This document shows positions 34,011 through 42,780 of a DNA stretch of 58,446 nucleotides, piece by piece (the first letter of the stretch is position 1; each line of letters opens with the position of its first letter). Location of the stretch: contig CAJPQT010000017.1 in assembly GCA_905372865.1 (NCBI GenBank), positions 1 through 58,446 on the forward strand, written 5' to 3'. Both the position numbers and the translations under genes were made by a program. Under the pieces are notes generated by a model, which saw only the letters and a program-made list of their open reading frames with translations, did no database searches and had not been told where the DNA came from. This stretch comes from an uncultured Centipeda sp. Lineage in GTDB: Bacteria > Bacillota > Negativicutes > Selenomonadales > Selenomonadaceae.

Positions 34011-35557
34011 CGCCATCCCACCTCCGCAAGAGACACCCCGTAGCGCAGCGCACGGTAACCCGTAAGCCGTGCCGCGTTGTAAACCACAATATTTTCATCG
34101 AAATAGAGCGGCGCAACCGGCTGATCCTCCACACCGATCTCCTGCAGACGATCGAATGCCGCACGGCGCGCAGCCGGATCCGTCTCGGTCGTGAGATCCT
34201 TCAGCAGCTGCTGCACCTCGGCGTTCTCGTAGCCGAGCGACATCGCCTTGTTGCGGGCACCCTTCGGCGTAAAGAATGCCTCGAAGATGTAGATCGGATC
34301 CCCGTTCGGCAGCCCCTGCTGCGCACGTGCGATGTGATAGTCTCCGCGCCGCAGGGCGGCGAGCTGCATCGCCTGCTCCAGCGCCTCGATGCGGACATCC
34401 AGGCCGAGCTCCGCGAGCCAGTAGGCAACCAGTTCCGCCTCTCCCTTTTGGATGGGATCGGCACCGTTCACCATGTAGACGATCTCCATGCGCCGATCTC
34501 CGAGTACCTCACGTGCAAGCCGCTTTGCCTCCGCCACATCCTGCACAACGGGGAAGTCGCGGTAAAACGGGCTGGATACGCTGAGGATGTTCACCGTCGG
34601 CTGTGCATAGCCGAGGTAGAGTGCAGTCACGAGCTGACGGCGATCGAGCAGGAGGCTCACGGCGCGGCGCATGCGCACATCGTCGAACGGCGGCTTCTTT
34701 CCGTTGAACGCGAGATAGCGCACCATGATCGAGGGGCTGACCGAAACGGCAAAGCGCTCGTCCTGCGCCAGTTCGTCCGCGAGCACAGGCGGCATGGCGC
34801 TGATATCCATGACCCCCATGATCTCCTCCGCCTTGAGCGCGGCGAAGCGCACGTCCGCACTCGGGATGCTGCGCACGATGATGCGCTGTGCACGCGCCTT
34901 CTCCCCATAGTAGTCCTCATTGCGCTCGAGCACGACATAGCGATCCTTCACATTCTCCGCGATGCGGAACGGCCCCGTGCCGAGCGCCGTCCCCGTAAAT
35001 CCGCCGTCGTCCGCGAGGCAGGAGGGCGCATAGATCGCACTGCCGAAGTTCATCATATTGTAGATCTGATTGATGTTCGGCTGCGAAAATGTCAGGCGCA
35101 GGGTATGCACATCGAGCGCCTCCGCGCGTTCGAGATGGGGATAGTAGAGATTGATGTTGTGCAGGTAGAAGATGGACGTGCGCACCGCCTTGCCGAGCCA
35201 TGTAAGGTTGTCCACAACCGCCTGCGCGGTAAAGTCCGTGCCGTCGTGGAACCGCACGCCCTCGCGCAGCCGAAACACCCACACGCGCCCCTCATCCTGC
35301 ATCTCCCATGAGGTCGCGAGGCACGGTGCGGGTTCGCCCGTCTCCTCATTCACGGTGATGAGCGGTTCCCAGACGTTCAGAATGCGGCTGCAGTAGAAGC
35401 CGTCCTTCTCGCCCGGCGCGAGATGGCGATAGGCCGCAAGGACGATCGTATCATCTGCGGCTTTTCCTGTCTCACTCCCCCGTTGCTCGCCGGTCTGCCC
35501 ACAGCCCGCAAGAGCGAGGAGGAGGACGAACAGGAGGAGGACACGCAGGTATCGCAT
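34007..35557 (-). CDS. Solute-binding lipoprotein, nickel/peptide (NikA/DppA) family
   Basis: A 516-residue periplasmic binding lipoprotein. The signal peptide ends with the lipobox LALAGC (Cys19). The mature part follows the SBP family 5 pattern: WEPLITVNEETGEPAPCLAT, WVFRLREGVRFHDGTDFTAQ, GTGPFRIAENVKDRYVVLERN and DVRMRRAVSLLLDR. The C-terminal domain reads DQPVAPLYFDENIVVYNA. Family 5 proteins bind peptides, nickel or metallophores. Lying behind a cobalamin riboswitch and between two TonB receptors, a cobalt/nickel complex or metallophore is the most plausible ligand. GGGAGGG precedes the start. Confidence 0.9.
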   Translation of the reverse strand: MRYLRVLLLFVLLLALAGCGQTGEQRGSETGKAADDTIVLAAYRHLAPGEKDGFYCSRILNVWEPLITVNEETGEPAPCLATSWEMQDEGRVWVFRLREGVRFHDGTDFTAQAVVDNLTWLGKAVRTSIFYLHNINLYYPHLERAEALDVHTLRLTFSQPNINQIYNMMNFGSAIYAPSCLADDGGFTGTALGTGPFRIAENVKDRYVVLERNEDYYGEKARAQRIIVRSIPSADVRFAALKAEEIMGVMDISAMPPVLADELAQDERFAVSVSPSIMVRYLAFNGKKPPFDDVRMRRAVSLLLDRRQLVTALYLGYAQPTVNILSVSSPFYRDFPVVQDVAEAKRLAREVLGDRRMEIVYMVNGADPIQKGEAELVAYWLAELGLDVRIEALEQAMQLAALRRGDYHIARAQQGLPNGDPIYIFEAFFTPKGARNKAMSLGYENAEVQQLLKDLTTETDPAARRAAFDRLQEIGVEDQPVAPLYFDENIVVYNAARLTGYRALRYGVSLAEVGWR

Positions 35558-35584
35558 CGGTTTCCCTCCCTTCCATTCTGTGAC

Positions 35585-35613
35585 AAAAAGGGCAGAAGCC
35601 CCTTCTGCCCTTT
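35585..35613 (-). terminator. Intra-operon terminator after the first receptor gene
   Basis: A 12-bp stem AAAGGGCAGAAG/CTTCTGCCCTTT followed on the minus strand by T residues. It lies between the receptor stop (35633) and the binding protein start (35557), so it may limit downstream expression. Confidence 0.7.
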
Positions 35614-35632
35614 CTTCTTTATCTGTAATTCC

Positions 35633-37792
35633 TTAGAGATCCATCGCAACAGACAGCGCAATCGTGCGCGGAGTCGAGAGATAGATGTTGTTGTCGCCGC
35701 GCGAGACCATCCAGTACTCCTTGTTCAGGGCATTGTAGATGGTCAGCCCGATCGTGGCTGGTACGCTGCCGAAGTTCGTCCGATAGGTCATGCCGAGGTC
35801 GAGCACCGTGGTCGACGGGGATTTGAACTTCTCATAGAGGATGTAGGCGCCGCCCGTATACGTCATGCGTGCGAATGCGCTGAACTTGTTGTCCGCCGCA
35901 TAGCTCGCCATAAGGGTCCCATTCCAGCGCGGCTGTCCATCCTCCGTCACGCCGTCGCGCGTCCCGCCGGCGGTCTTGTCGTAGAACGCATCCATGTAGG
36001 CTGCACCGAATGCCAGAGACCACTTCGGTGCGATCTTGCCGGCAATGCCCAGCTCGATGCCCCGGTGGCGCAGCTTGCCGTTCTGCTCAAGATAGGCAAA
36101 TCCGCCGCGGTCGACGCGGATGTTGTTCGCCTGCTCGATATCGAAGAACGCGAGTGTGTAGAGCATGTCCCTGTTCGCATACTTTACGCCGATCTCGTTC
36201 TGCTTCGTCTTTGCCGGCGGCAGAATCGCGTTGTTGTTGTGATATGCGCTGCCGACAATCGTCCCCGACTCAAAGTACTCCGCATGGCTGCCGTAGACCG
36301 AAATCTTGTCCGTGGGACGGTACGTAAGCGCATACGTCGGTGTCGTGGCGCTCGCAATGACACGCGAGGTCGTTCTTCCTGCCGTGTTATACGTGGTTGC
36401 GTCCGAGGAGTGGTAGTGGATGCCGAGGAGCGCATTCCACTTGTTCACCGTAATGGAATCAACGAACGAAAGCCCCTTTGTCTTCGTCTTGTTGGCGAGA
36501 TACGGCTCATAGTCCGTATGCGGCGCTCGAATTTGGTTGATGAGCCCCGAGTAGATATTGCCCGTACCAAGGTTGGAGATCCTGCCCGCTGCCTTTGCCG
36601 CCGAGCGCTCACGCCATGCGCGATCCACGGCAAGCGTCAAATCATGCTCCGTGATACCCGCACGCAGCTTACCGCTGACCCCGAGCTGGAGGTAGTGCGC
36701 CTTCTGCGGGGTCGTCGTCTGCTGCTGCTCGAGGATGAAATCACCAGCATCGTTCAGCAGGGTAATCGCACTGAAGCGATACATGACGTTCTGATTCAGC
36801 TTGTTCTCCATCGTGCCCGCGTTGATGAAATACTTCCAGTCCTTCGCGAATTTCTGTTCATGGTTGAGTGTCATCAGCCAGCCGTAGGAGGACTTGTCCA
36901 TCCCCTTGAAGGCGTAGTCGCGCGATGTCTTCGGCACGGAGGGGAAACGCGTGACCCCTGAGCCGAGCTTGAACCAGCGCTGCCCACCGACCACCTCGTT
37001 CTGACGGTAGCCCGTAAAGAAGTTCGTCTTGCTCTTTTCATCCGCGTGGTCGATGTTGATATAGACGCTCGCGGACTTCACCTTCTGCCCGTCGACCGCC
37101 GTCTCGCCGTCCACCTTCTCTGCCATGAGGCGTGCGCCCCAGTTTTTGTTCCCGCCGAAACGGCGTGCGAGGTCAAAGTACGCCCCCGCCATGCCCTGCC
37201 CCGAATGGGTCAGCGTCAGGCGCGTAAGCGGCGTGCTCCCTGCACGCTTCGTCACGAAGTTCACCATGCCGCCCGCCGCGTTGGACTCGTAGTGCGTGCC
37301 GTTCCCCGAGAGCCCGCTGTTGGGCCCCGAGACAATGTCCACACTGTCAACGACGTACGTCGGTGCATTGAACTGCGTGAACATATCGGGGATGCCGTTG
37401 ACGTAGCTGCTGCTGCCGTTCGAGCGGAAACCGCGCAGCTGGAAGTCGTTGTGCAGAACGCTGCCCGTCGCGCGCACGGACGGCGAGATCGCGAGCACGC
37501 TATCGAGTGGCTGCGAGGGATCGCCGAAGGATTTGATCGTCTCCTGCGTAACATTCGTCGTCGTGAACGGCGTCTCCATCGTGTCTTTGTCCCCGAGGAT
37601 GCCGACCGAGCCGCCGCGCGCAACAAAATCGCCCTCGCTCGTCGTCTCTGCAGCACGCTGCCCCTCCACCTCGACGGGTGCGAGCTCGTAGGTGTTCATG
37701 CTCTCCGACTTCTCCGCAGCGCTTGCTGCGCCCGCCCATACCGAGCCGACGGCCGCAAGAGCAACCGCAAGCGCCAGCTTTCGTTTTGTCAT
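35633..37792 (-). CDS. TonB-dependent receptor under cobalamin riboswitch control
   Basis: A 719-residue outer-membrane receptor. A signal peptide (MTKRKLALAVALAAVGSVWA) is followed by AEKSESMNTYELAPVEVEG, almost identical to the other receptor of the locus. Plug motifs include DFQLRGFRSNGSSSYVNG and DSVDIVSGPNSGLSGNG, typical of siderophore-type receptors. The barrel ends at VAMDL. The start at 37792 has AGGAGG eight bases upstream. It is the first gene after the riboswitch, so its level should fall when adenosylcobalamin is plentiful; this points to cobalt, cobalamin or a related complex as ligand. Confidence 0.92.
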   Translation of the reverse strand: MTKRKLALAVALAAVGSVWAGAASAAEKSESMNTYELAPVEVEGQRAAETTSEGDFVARGGSVGILGDKDTMETPFTTTNVTQETIKSFGDPSQPLDSVLAISPSVRATGSVLHNDFQLRGFRSNGSSSYVNGIPDMFTQFNAPTYVVDSVDIVSGPNSGLSGNGTHYESNAAGGMVNFVTKRAGSTPLTRLTLTHSGQGMAGAYFDLARRFGGNKNWGARLMAEKVDGETAVDGQKVKSASVYINIDHADEKSKTNFFTGYRQNEVVGGQRWFKLGSGVTRFPSVPKTSRDYAFKGMDKSSYGWLMTLNHEQKFAKDWKYFINAGTMENKLNQNVMYRFSAITLLNDAGDFILEQQQTTTPQKAHYLQLGVSGKLRAGITEHDLTLAVDRAWRERSAAKAAGRISNLGTGNIYSGLINQIRAPHTDYEPYLANKTKTKGLSFVDSITVNKWNALLGIHYHSSDATTYNTAGRTTSRVIASATTPTYALTYRPTDKISVYGSHAEYFESGTIVGSAYHNNNAILPPAKTKQNEIGVKYANRDMLYTLAFFDIEQANNIRVDRGGFAYLEQNGKLRHRGIELGIAGKIAPKWSLAFGAAYMDAFYDKTAGGTRDGVTEDGQPRWNGTLMASYAADNKFSAFARMTYTGGAYILYEKFKSPSTTVLDLGMTYRTNFGSVPATIGLTIYNALNKEYWMVSRGDNNIYLSTPRTIALSVAMDL

Positions 37793-37876
37793 GTCCATTT
37801 CCTCCTTGATGCGCACGAATCTATTCCGTGCTCCCCCAAATACATGATCTCCCAACCTCGCACAGCATCGTTACAT

Positions 37877-37908
37877 ACAAAAGCCCCGTCGCAGCAGGCG
37901 GGACTTTC
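37877..37908 (-). terminator. Possible riboswitch expression-platform terminator
   Basis: Stem AAAGTCCCG/CGGGGCTTT on the minus strand followed by T residues, between the cobalamin aptamer and the receptor gene. Confidence 0.5.
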
Positions 37909-37993
37909 TCACACGAAAAAAGTCTGCCGTCCTGTCCATCGCAGGATGCAGAGGAGTACGGCCCCCCCATGGGGCACAGCACTCCGGCGCACG

Positions 37994-38166
37994 AGATTCG
38001 GTAGGTCTTCCGGCTCTGCATCTTCGTCCGCTCCGCCTTCCCGGTTTCCCAGTGACATATTGGAGCATCCTCAGCATTACGGCGGCGGGACCGCATCGGC
38101 TTGTGGAGCCGCAGCGTAGACTGCGCTCCCCGATTTCCCTGTTACACCCCGAGGGGTACCGAATCT
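37994..38166 (-). ncRNA. Cobalamin riboswitch
   Basis: On the minus strand the outer P1 stem is perfect: AGATTCGGTA (38157-38166) with TACCGAATCT (37994-38003). Inside are the conserved stretches TAACAGGGAAATCGGG, GCGGTCCCGCCGCCGTAAT and GTCACTGGGAAACCGGGAAG, and the B12 box AGCCGGAAGACCTACCG (37999-38015). It lies 200 bp upstream of the TonB receptor and controls the whole uptake operon in all likelihood. Confidence 0.92.
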
Positions 38167-38196
38167 GCTTATGAAGTTCGAATAAGATCGTATGAC

Positions 38197-38226
38197 AGTA
38201 TAATTAAACCCTATCAGTGTTGTCAA
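38197..38226 (-). promoter_or_regulatory. Promoter of the riboswitch-controlled operon
   Basis: Minus-strand TTGACA (38221-38226), 18-bp spacer, TATACT (38197-38202), 30 bp upstream of the aptamer. Confidence 0.75.
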
Positions 38227-38510
38227 GATTTTTTACATTTTATCCGCCAACAGCAGTATGTTTCTCCTCCGAAAAATAGGAACTGCGATATATGAATATA
38301 CTCAAAGCATAACCGTTATTTATGTTTTCAATGTCAAAGTTTCATGGGAAATTCGTGCAAAATCTAGCAGGAATCCAAAGGAAGAGAGAGAATTATAAGA
38401 ATTTGTCGAAAGAAAGTTTCCGTGTATTTTTATGGAAACTATTGAGAAGCGCTCGTCTGCGCATCGGGCGGGCATTCTTGAGAACTATTATATGAATAGG
38501 AGATGTATTC
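38227..38510. other. Gene-free spacer with an inverted repeat before the DASS gene
   Basis: No gene is visible in this stretch. AGTTTCC (38415-38421) and GGAAACT (38434-38440) form an inverted repeat in the probable promoter region of the carrier gene at 38511 and could be an operator. A convincing promoter was not found. Confidence 0.4.
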
Positions 38511-39770
38511 ATGGATGCAGCAATGCTCACACTGGGCGTTCTCGGCGTAGCGGCGTTCCTCTTCGCCACCGAGATCATCCCACTCGCCGTCACCGCAATG
38601 GGTGCGGCGATCGCGCTCGGGCTCTTGGGGGTGCTCACCCCCGCACAGGTTTTCTCGGGGCTCTCGAACTCCACCGTTGTCCTCTTCGCCGGTATGTTCA
38701 TCATCGGTGCTGCGATGTTCCAGACGGGGCTCGCACAAAAAATCGGCATCGCGGTCGTCAAAAAATCGGGCAATGACGAACGTGCATTGATGGCGGCACT
38801 AATGCTCATAACGATTATCCTCTCGTCCGTGTCCTCGAACACGGCGACGGTCGCCTGCCTCATGCCCGTTGTCATCCAGATCTGCGCTGCGGCAAAACTG
38901 CCGGTCTCACCGCAGCTGATGGCGCTCGCCGTCGCGGCAAACGTCGGCGGCACGATCACGATGATCGGCACGCCGCCGAACATCCTCATGAGTGCAACCC
39001 TCGGCGCGAGCGGCCTCACGCCGTTCGGCTTCTTCGAGTTCGCATGGATCGGCATTCCGCTCTCGATCGTCGGCATGATCTACATGCTGACCATTGGGCG
39101 CAAGCTGTGCCCGCACAAGCTCGTGCACAGCACTGCCGTCGCCGGCGAAGAGGAGGAGGCAAAGGATCCGCGCAAGATGGTGATCTGCGCAGCAATCCTC
39201 ATCGGCGTCGTCATTGCCATGGTCCTCGAAAAGCAGATCAACGTCCCCATGCAGACCTCCGCCATCATCGGCGGCCTCCTCTGCGTCCTCACGGGCTGTC
39301 TCACGGAGAAGCAGGCATACCAGGGCGTGGACTGGACGACCATCTTCCTCTTTGCGGGAATGCTCCCGCTCGCCAGTGCCATGGATCACAGCGGCGCGGG
39401 CAAGCTCATCGCTGACTTCGTCGTCGGGCTCATCGGCGACAACCCTGCCCCCATGGTCATTGTCGCGGCAATGTTCGTCCTCTCCTGCGGTCTCACGCAG
39501 TTCATGTCGAACACGGCGGCGGCGGCGCTCCTCGCGCCGATTGCGATCTCCATCGCCCAGACCATCGGTGTCTCGCCGTATCCTGTCGTTATGGCCATCG
39601 GCATCGCAGCATCCTGCGCGTTCACAACGCCGGTCGCAACCCCGCCGAACACCCTCGTCCTCGGGCCTGGCCAGTTCAAATTCATGGACTATGTCAAGGT
39701 CGGCGTTCCGCTCGTCGTTGTCTCGCTGATCGTCTGCCTTGTCGTCATCCCGCTCGTCTGGCCGTTCTAA
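38511..39770 (+). CDS. DASS/SLC13-type anion carrier, short form
   Basis: A 419-residue inner-membrane carrier with about 10-11 hydrophobic segments. The two-fold repeat is clear. SSVSSNTATVACLMPV and then IGTPPNILMSA occur in the first half; TQFMSNTAAAALLAPI and then ATPPNTLVLGPGQFKF occur in the second. Both halves keep the Ser-Asn-Thr motif, unlike the carrier at 19060, so the two are not recent duplicates. AGGAG precedes the ATG at 38511. It lies upstream of the SHMT-like genes on the same strand; a link between them is possible but there is a 153-bp gap. Confidence 0.9.
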   Translation: MDAAMLTLGVLGVAAFLFATEIIPLAVTAMGAAIALGLLGVLTPAQVFSGLSNSTVVLFAGMFIIGAAMFQTGLAQKIGIAVVKKSGNDERALMAALMLITIILSSVSSNTATVACLMPVVIQICAAAKLPVSPQLMALAVAANVGGTITMIGTPPNILMSATLGASGLTPFGFFEFAWIGIPLSIVGMIYMLTIGRKLCPHKLVHSTAVAGEEEEAKDPRKMVICAAILIGVVIAMVLEKQINVPMQTSAIIGGLLCVLTGCLTEKQAYQGVDWTTIFLFAGMLPLASAMDHSGAGKLIADFVVGLIGDNPAPMVIVAAMFVLSCGLTQFMSNTAAAALLAPIAISIAQTIGVSPYPVVMAIGIAASCAFTTPVATPPNTLVLGPGQFKFMDYVKVGVPLVVVSLIVCLVVIPLVWPF

Positions 39771-39864
39771 GCTGATATACTACATATAAACGGCGGCAGG
39801 AGCATCGGCTCCTCATCATGCACGACCGTGAACCATGCGAACTGAAAAGCAGAGCTGTTCATAA

Positions 39865-39897
39865 ATGACAGGTGTATTCATCCAATATGCCTGTCAT
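39865..39897 (+). promoter_or_regulatory. Hairpin upstream of the first SHMT-like gene
   Basis: ATGACAGG/CCTGTCAT form a perfect 8-bp stem with a 17-nt loop. There is no T-run, so it is not a terminator. The 39771-39923 gap also has a smaller GGAGC/GCTCC hairpin. A regulatory role is a guess. Confidence 0.35.
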
Positions 39898-39923
39898 TGT
39901 GCATCTATGAGGAGAGAACTACC

Positions 39924-41246
39924 ATGAAAAAAGAAGATCTGCTCAGCCATCTGAAGGCATTCGATCCGACGCTTTATGGCTTCCTGCAGGATGAGAGCCA
40001 CCGTCAGCGCTATACGCTCTCGCTCATCCCGACCGACAGCGCCATGTCGCCCCTCGCCGCCTTCCTCGAGGGCAGTCCCCTCGCCAACAGCGGCGCAGAG
40101 GTCTGCACGGCACATCACGAACACTTCATCGAGGAACTGGTGCGCACACGTGCACAGGAACTCTTTCACGGCGCGCACGCCATCGTGCGCCTCGGGAGCA
40201 TCGCTGCAGCCTCACGCGTGGCACTGCTCGGTCTGCTGCAGCCGGGGGATACCGTTCTCTCGTTCAACATGCGCAAGCAGGAGCACTGTGCGGGGCTGAA
40301 TTTCCACTTTGAAAACTACGGCATCGATCCAGGTCTTCAACGGGTGGACTGGGATGAGGTTGCACAGATCGCAGAGCGTATCAAGCCGCGTCTCATCGTC
40401 TTCTCCCCCGTCAGCTATCCGTGCATTCCGAACTACGAACGCCTCGCCGCCATTGCACGCGCCGTAGGTGCCTATCTCTGGGTGGACATCGGGCAGTGCG
40501 TCGGTCTCGTGGCGGCAGGTCTCATACCCTCGCCCGTTGCGCTTGCCGACGTAGTGACCTTCCCGACCAATGACTCGCTCCGAGGCCCCGACGGTGCCAT
40601 CCTCCTCTGCAGAGAGGACCTCGCACCGCAGCTGGATGCCGCCGTCGCGAACACGGGACACACGGCACTGCATACGAGCCGTCTCGCAGCGCTCGCCTTT
40701 GCCCTGCACGCCGCCGCACAGCCGAAGTTCCGCGCCTACGGCGAGCAGGTGCTCGCAAACAGCAAGTCACTCGCCGCAGCACTCGAAAAGAGGGGGACGG
40801 CGCTCCTGTGCGGCGGTACCGAGACGCATCTCGTACTGGCGGCCCCCGCACCTGGGGTCGATCTCATGGATGCCGTGCATACACTCGCGCAGATCGGGCT
40901 CTATGTAAAGCCCGATCGGATCCCGACCATGCGTCCACAGCTCATCCTTTCGGCACTGCGCCTCTCGACACTGAACCCGACAACACGCGGCCTCACAGAG
41001 GGGGACATGGAGATCGTCGCCGATGCACTCGCCGGCGTACTCTCAGGTCCGCTCAGTGAGATGCAGCAGGATGCACTTCGTATGAGCATCGGCAAGCTCA
41101 TCATGGATAAGCCGCTCTTCTCCGACCGATGGATGAACCTCGATGCGATGGCGCAAACGGACTGCCCCGCCTCGGGGGAGGGTATCGCCGTCCATGCGCA
41201 TGCGGCAAGCGAACGCCGAAACATTCTCAAGAACCTGTTCCAATAA
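39924..41246 (+). CDS. SHMT-fold protein lacking the PLP lysine (copy 1)
   Basis: A 440-residue protein that aligns along its length with serine hydroxymethyltransferase: PRLIVFSPVSYP, then AIARAVGAYLWVDIGQ (SHMT VDMAH), LVAAGLIPSPVALADVVT, and LRLSTLNPTTRG (SHMT RxGTPAxTTRG). The Schiff-base Lys of the SHMT THKTLRGP motif is Asp217 here (TNDSLRGP; codon GAC at 40572-40574), the ring-stacking His is Gln191, and the NYAEGYPG-type substrate loop is absent. Normal PLP catalysis is therefore unlikely. The start follows GAGGAG. A paralogue follows directly. It may be a non-catalytic ligand sensor or scaffold, or may carry new chemistry. Confidence 0.85.
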   Translation: MKKEDLLSHLKAFDPTLYGFLQDESHRQRYTLSLIPTDSAMSPLAAFLEGSPLANSGAEVCTAHHEHFIEELVRTRAQELFHGAHAIVRLGSIAAASRVALLGLLQPGDTVLSFNMRKQEHCAGLNFHFENYGIDPGLQRVDWDEVAQIAERIKPRLIVFSPVSYPCIPNYERLAAIARAVGAYLWVDIGQCVGLVAAGLIPSPVALADVVTFPTNDSLRGPDGAILLCREDLAPQLDAAVANTGHTALHTSRLAALAFALHAAAQPKFRAYGEQVLANSKSLAAALEKRGTALLCGGTETHLVLAAPAPGVDLMDAVHTLAQIGLYVKPDRIPTMRPQLILSALRLSTLNPTTRGLTEGDMEIVADALAGVLSGPLSEMQQDALRMSIGKLIMDKPLFSDRWMNLDAMAQTDCPASGEGIAVHAHAASERRNILKNLFQ

Positions 41247-41296
41247 AAATATCACCCATCCATCGGTGCGGACAAAGGCATCCGCACGCTCTACCG

Positions 41297-41333
41297 CTCC
41301 CGCATGTGTGCCTGCGGCCCATGCGGGAGTTTT
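41297..41333 (+). terminator. Terminator after the first SHMT-like gene
   Basis: Stem CTCCCGCATG/CATGCGGGAG with a 13-nt loop followed by TTTT. Confidence 0.75.
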
Positions 41334-41371
41334 GATTGCCCATAAAAATATTCAGAAGCGTCCACAAATGC

Positions 41372-41401
41372 GTGACCAAAGCGGCAGATTTGTGTTATAC
41401 T
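41372..41401 (+). promoter_or_regulatory. Probable promoter of the second SHMT-like gene
   Basis: GTGACC (41372-41377), 18-bp spacer, TATACT (41396-41401). A small hairpin TGGGGC-CGA-GCCCCA follows in the leader. The terminator upstream suggests the two paralogues are transcribed separately. Confidence 0.5.
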
Positions 41402-41464
41402 AGACAAATAAGAACGAGAACCTTGTGGGGCCGAGCCCCCATGTATCGAAGAGGAGAATTGCCC

Positions 41465-42700
41465 ATGAAACGTGAAGAAGTCGTCAGTCACCTCAAGACG
41501 TTCGACCCCGAGATCTACGCACTGCTCGAGGAGGAACGTCAGCGTCAGCGCTACACCCTCTCGCTCATGCCGAACATGAACGCCATGTCACCGTTCGCGA
41601 AGTACCTCGAGGGCAGCATACTCACGAACAGCTTCTTCGATCGGAGTGACGAGACCACAGGCGGCGGCCTGCATCTCGATGCCATCGTCCGCCAGCGCGC
41701 GATGGACCTCTTCCACAGCGATCACGCCATCGTCCGTCTCGGCAACATCGTCGCTGCCTCGCGCGTCGTCTTTCAGGCACTCCTCGAGCCCGGCGACACC
41801 GTCCTCTCCTTCAACCTGCGGAAAAAGGACCACGTCACGGGCCTCTCGTACAAATTCGAGAACTACGGCATCGAGCCCGGCTCGCAGGAGATCGACTGGG
41901 GTGCCGTGCGGGCACAGGCAGAGCGCGTACGGCCGCGCCTTATCATCTTCTCCCCCGTCAGCTACCCACGCACGATCGACTACCAGATCCTCTATGAGAT
42001 CGCACAGACCGTCGACGCATACTTCTGGGTCGACATCAGCCAGAGCGTCGGCCTCGTCGCCGCCAAGCTCGTGCCTTCACCCGTGCCGCTCGCCGACATC
42101 GTCACCTTCTCCACGCGCGACTCCCTCCGCGGCCCCGACGGTGCCGTCGTCCTCACAAAGAGGGATCTCGCCGCACGCATGGATGCCACCGTCATCAACA
42201 CGGGGCACGAGGCGCTGCACATGAACCATCTCGCCGCGCTCGGCGTTGTCCTGCGTGAGGCGGGCAGCGACCGCTACCGCAGCTATGCCACGCAGGTCGT
42301 CAAGAACGCGCAGGTGCTCGCACGCACCCTCGCCGACCACGGCGCATCCGTCCTCTGCGGCGGTACGGACAGCCATCTCGCCCTTGTCTCCGCCGCTGCC
42401 GGCATCGACATCGTCCCAGCCGTCAAAGCCATCGGACAGATGGGCATCCGCGTCAAGCTCGAAAACGTGCCCACCATGAATTCCGGCCTCTTCCTCCACG
42501 CGCTGCGCCTGTCGACCTCGAATCCGACCACGCGTGGCATGCACGAGGAGGACATCGCCTACATCGGCTCTCTGCTCGCAAAGCCGCTCACCACAGTCCT
42601 CTCCCCCGAGGAGATCGAAAAGATCCGCCAGGAGATCGTCGCCCTCGTCAAGAACGCGCCCATCTTTGACGACGAGTGGATGGGCGAGGCCGAGGACTGA
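41465..42700 (+). CDS. SHMT-fold protein lacking the PLP lysine (copy 2)
   Basis: A 411-residue paralogue of the preceding protein, sharing for example RQRYTLSL, AMSP, LEPGDTVLSFNLRKKDH and FENYGIEPG. The SHMT-type Asp is kept (VDISQ, Asp190), but the next His is Gln193 and the PLP lysine is Asp219 (TRDSLRGP; codon GAC at 42119-42121). The C-terminal substrate-carboxylate region is preserved as LRLSTSNPTTRG. The same double substitution in two diverged copies argues for selection rather than decay. GAGGAG precedes the ATG at 41465. Length equals that of true SHMT (about 415). Confidence 0.85.
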   Translation: MKREEVVSHLKTFDPEIYALLEEERQRQRYTLSLMPNMNAMSPFAKYLEGSILTNSFFDRSDETTGGGLHLDAIVRQRAMDLFHSDHAIVRLGNIVAASRVVFQALLEPGDTVLSFNLRKKDHVTGLSYKFENYGIEPGSQEIDWGAVRAQAERVRPRLIIFSPVSYPRTIDYQILYEIAQTVDAYFWVDISQSVGLVAAKLVPSPVPLADIVTFSTRDSLRGPDGAVVLTKRDLAARMDATVINTGHEALHMNHLAALGVVLREAGSDRYRSYATQVVKNAQVLARTLADHGASVLCGGTDSHLALVSAAAGIDIVPAVKAIGQMGIRVKLENVPTMNSGLFLHALRLSTSNPTTRGMHEEDIAYIGSLLAKPLTTVLSPEEIEKIRQEIVALVKNAPIFDDEWMGEAED

Positions 42701-42733
42701 GCACGCGGATATCGACATTTGCATACGACATAG

Positions 42734-42770
42734 AACCGCGCCCCTCCGAATCGTTCGGAGGGGCGCGGTT
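42734..42770. terminator. Bidirectional terminator after the SHMT-like pair
   Basis: A perfect 17-bp stem beginning AACCGCGCCCCTCCGAA with loop TCG, between converging genes. Confidence 0.85.
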
Positions 42771-42780
42771 TCGTGTGTGC

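Noticed and set aside
39771..39923. Search for a glycine riboswitch upstream of the SHMT-like genes
   Set aside because: The conserved glycine aptamer stretches are not present here or at 41247-41464.
39865..39927. Possible 20-codon leader peptide ending on the start of the first SHMT-like gene
   Set aside because: The frame overlaps the start by ATGA, but it has no ribosome site and coincides with a hairpin whose pairing explains the sequence better.
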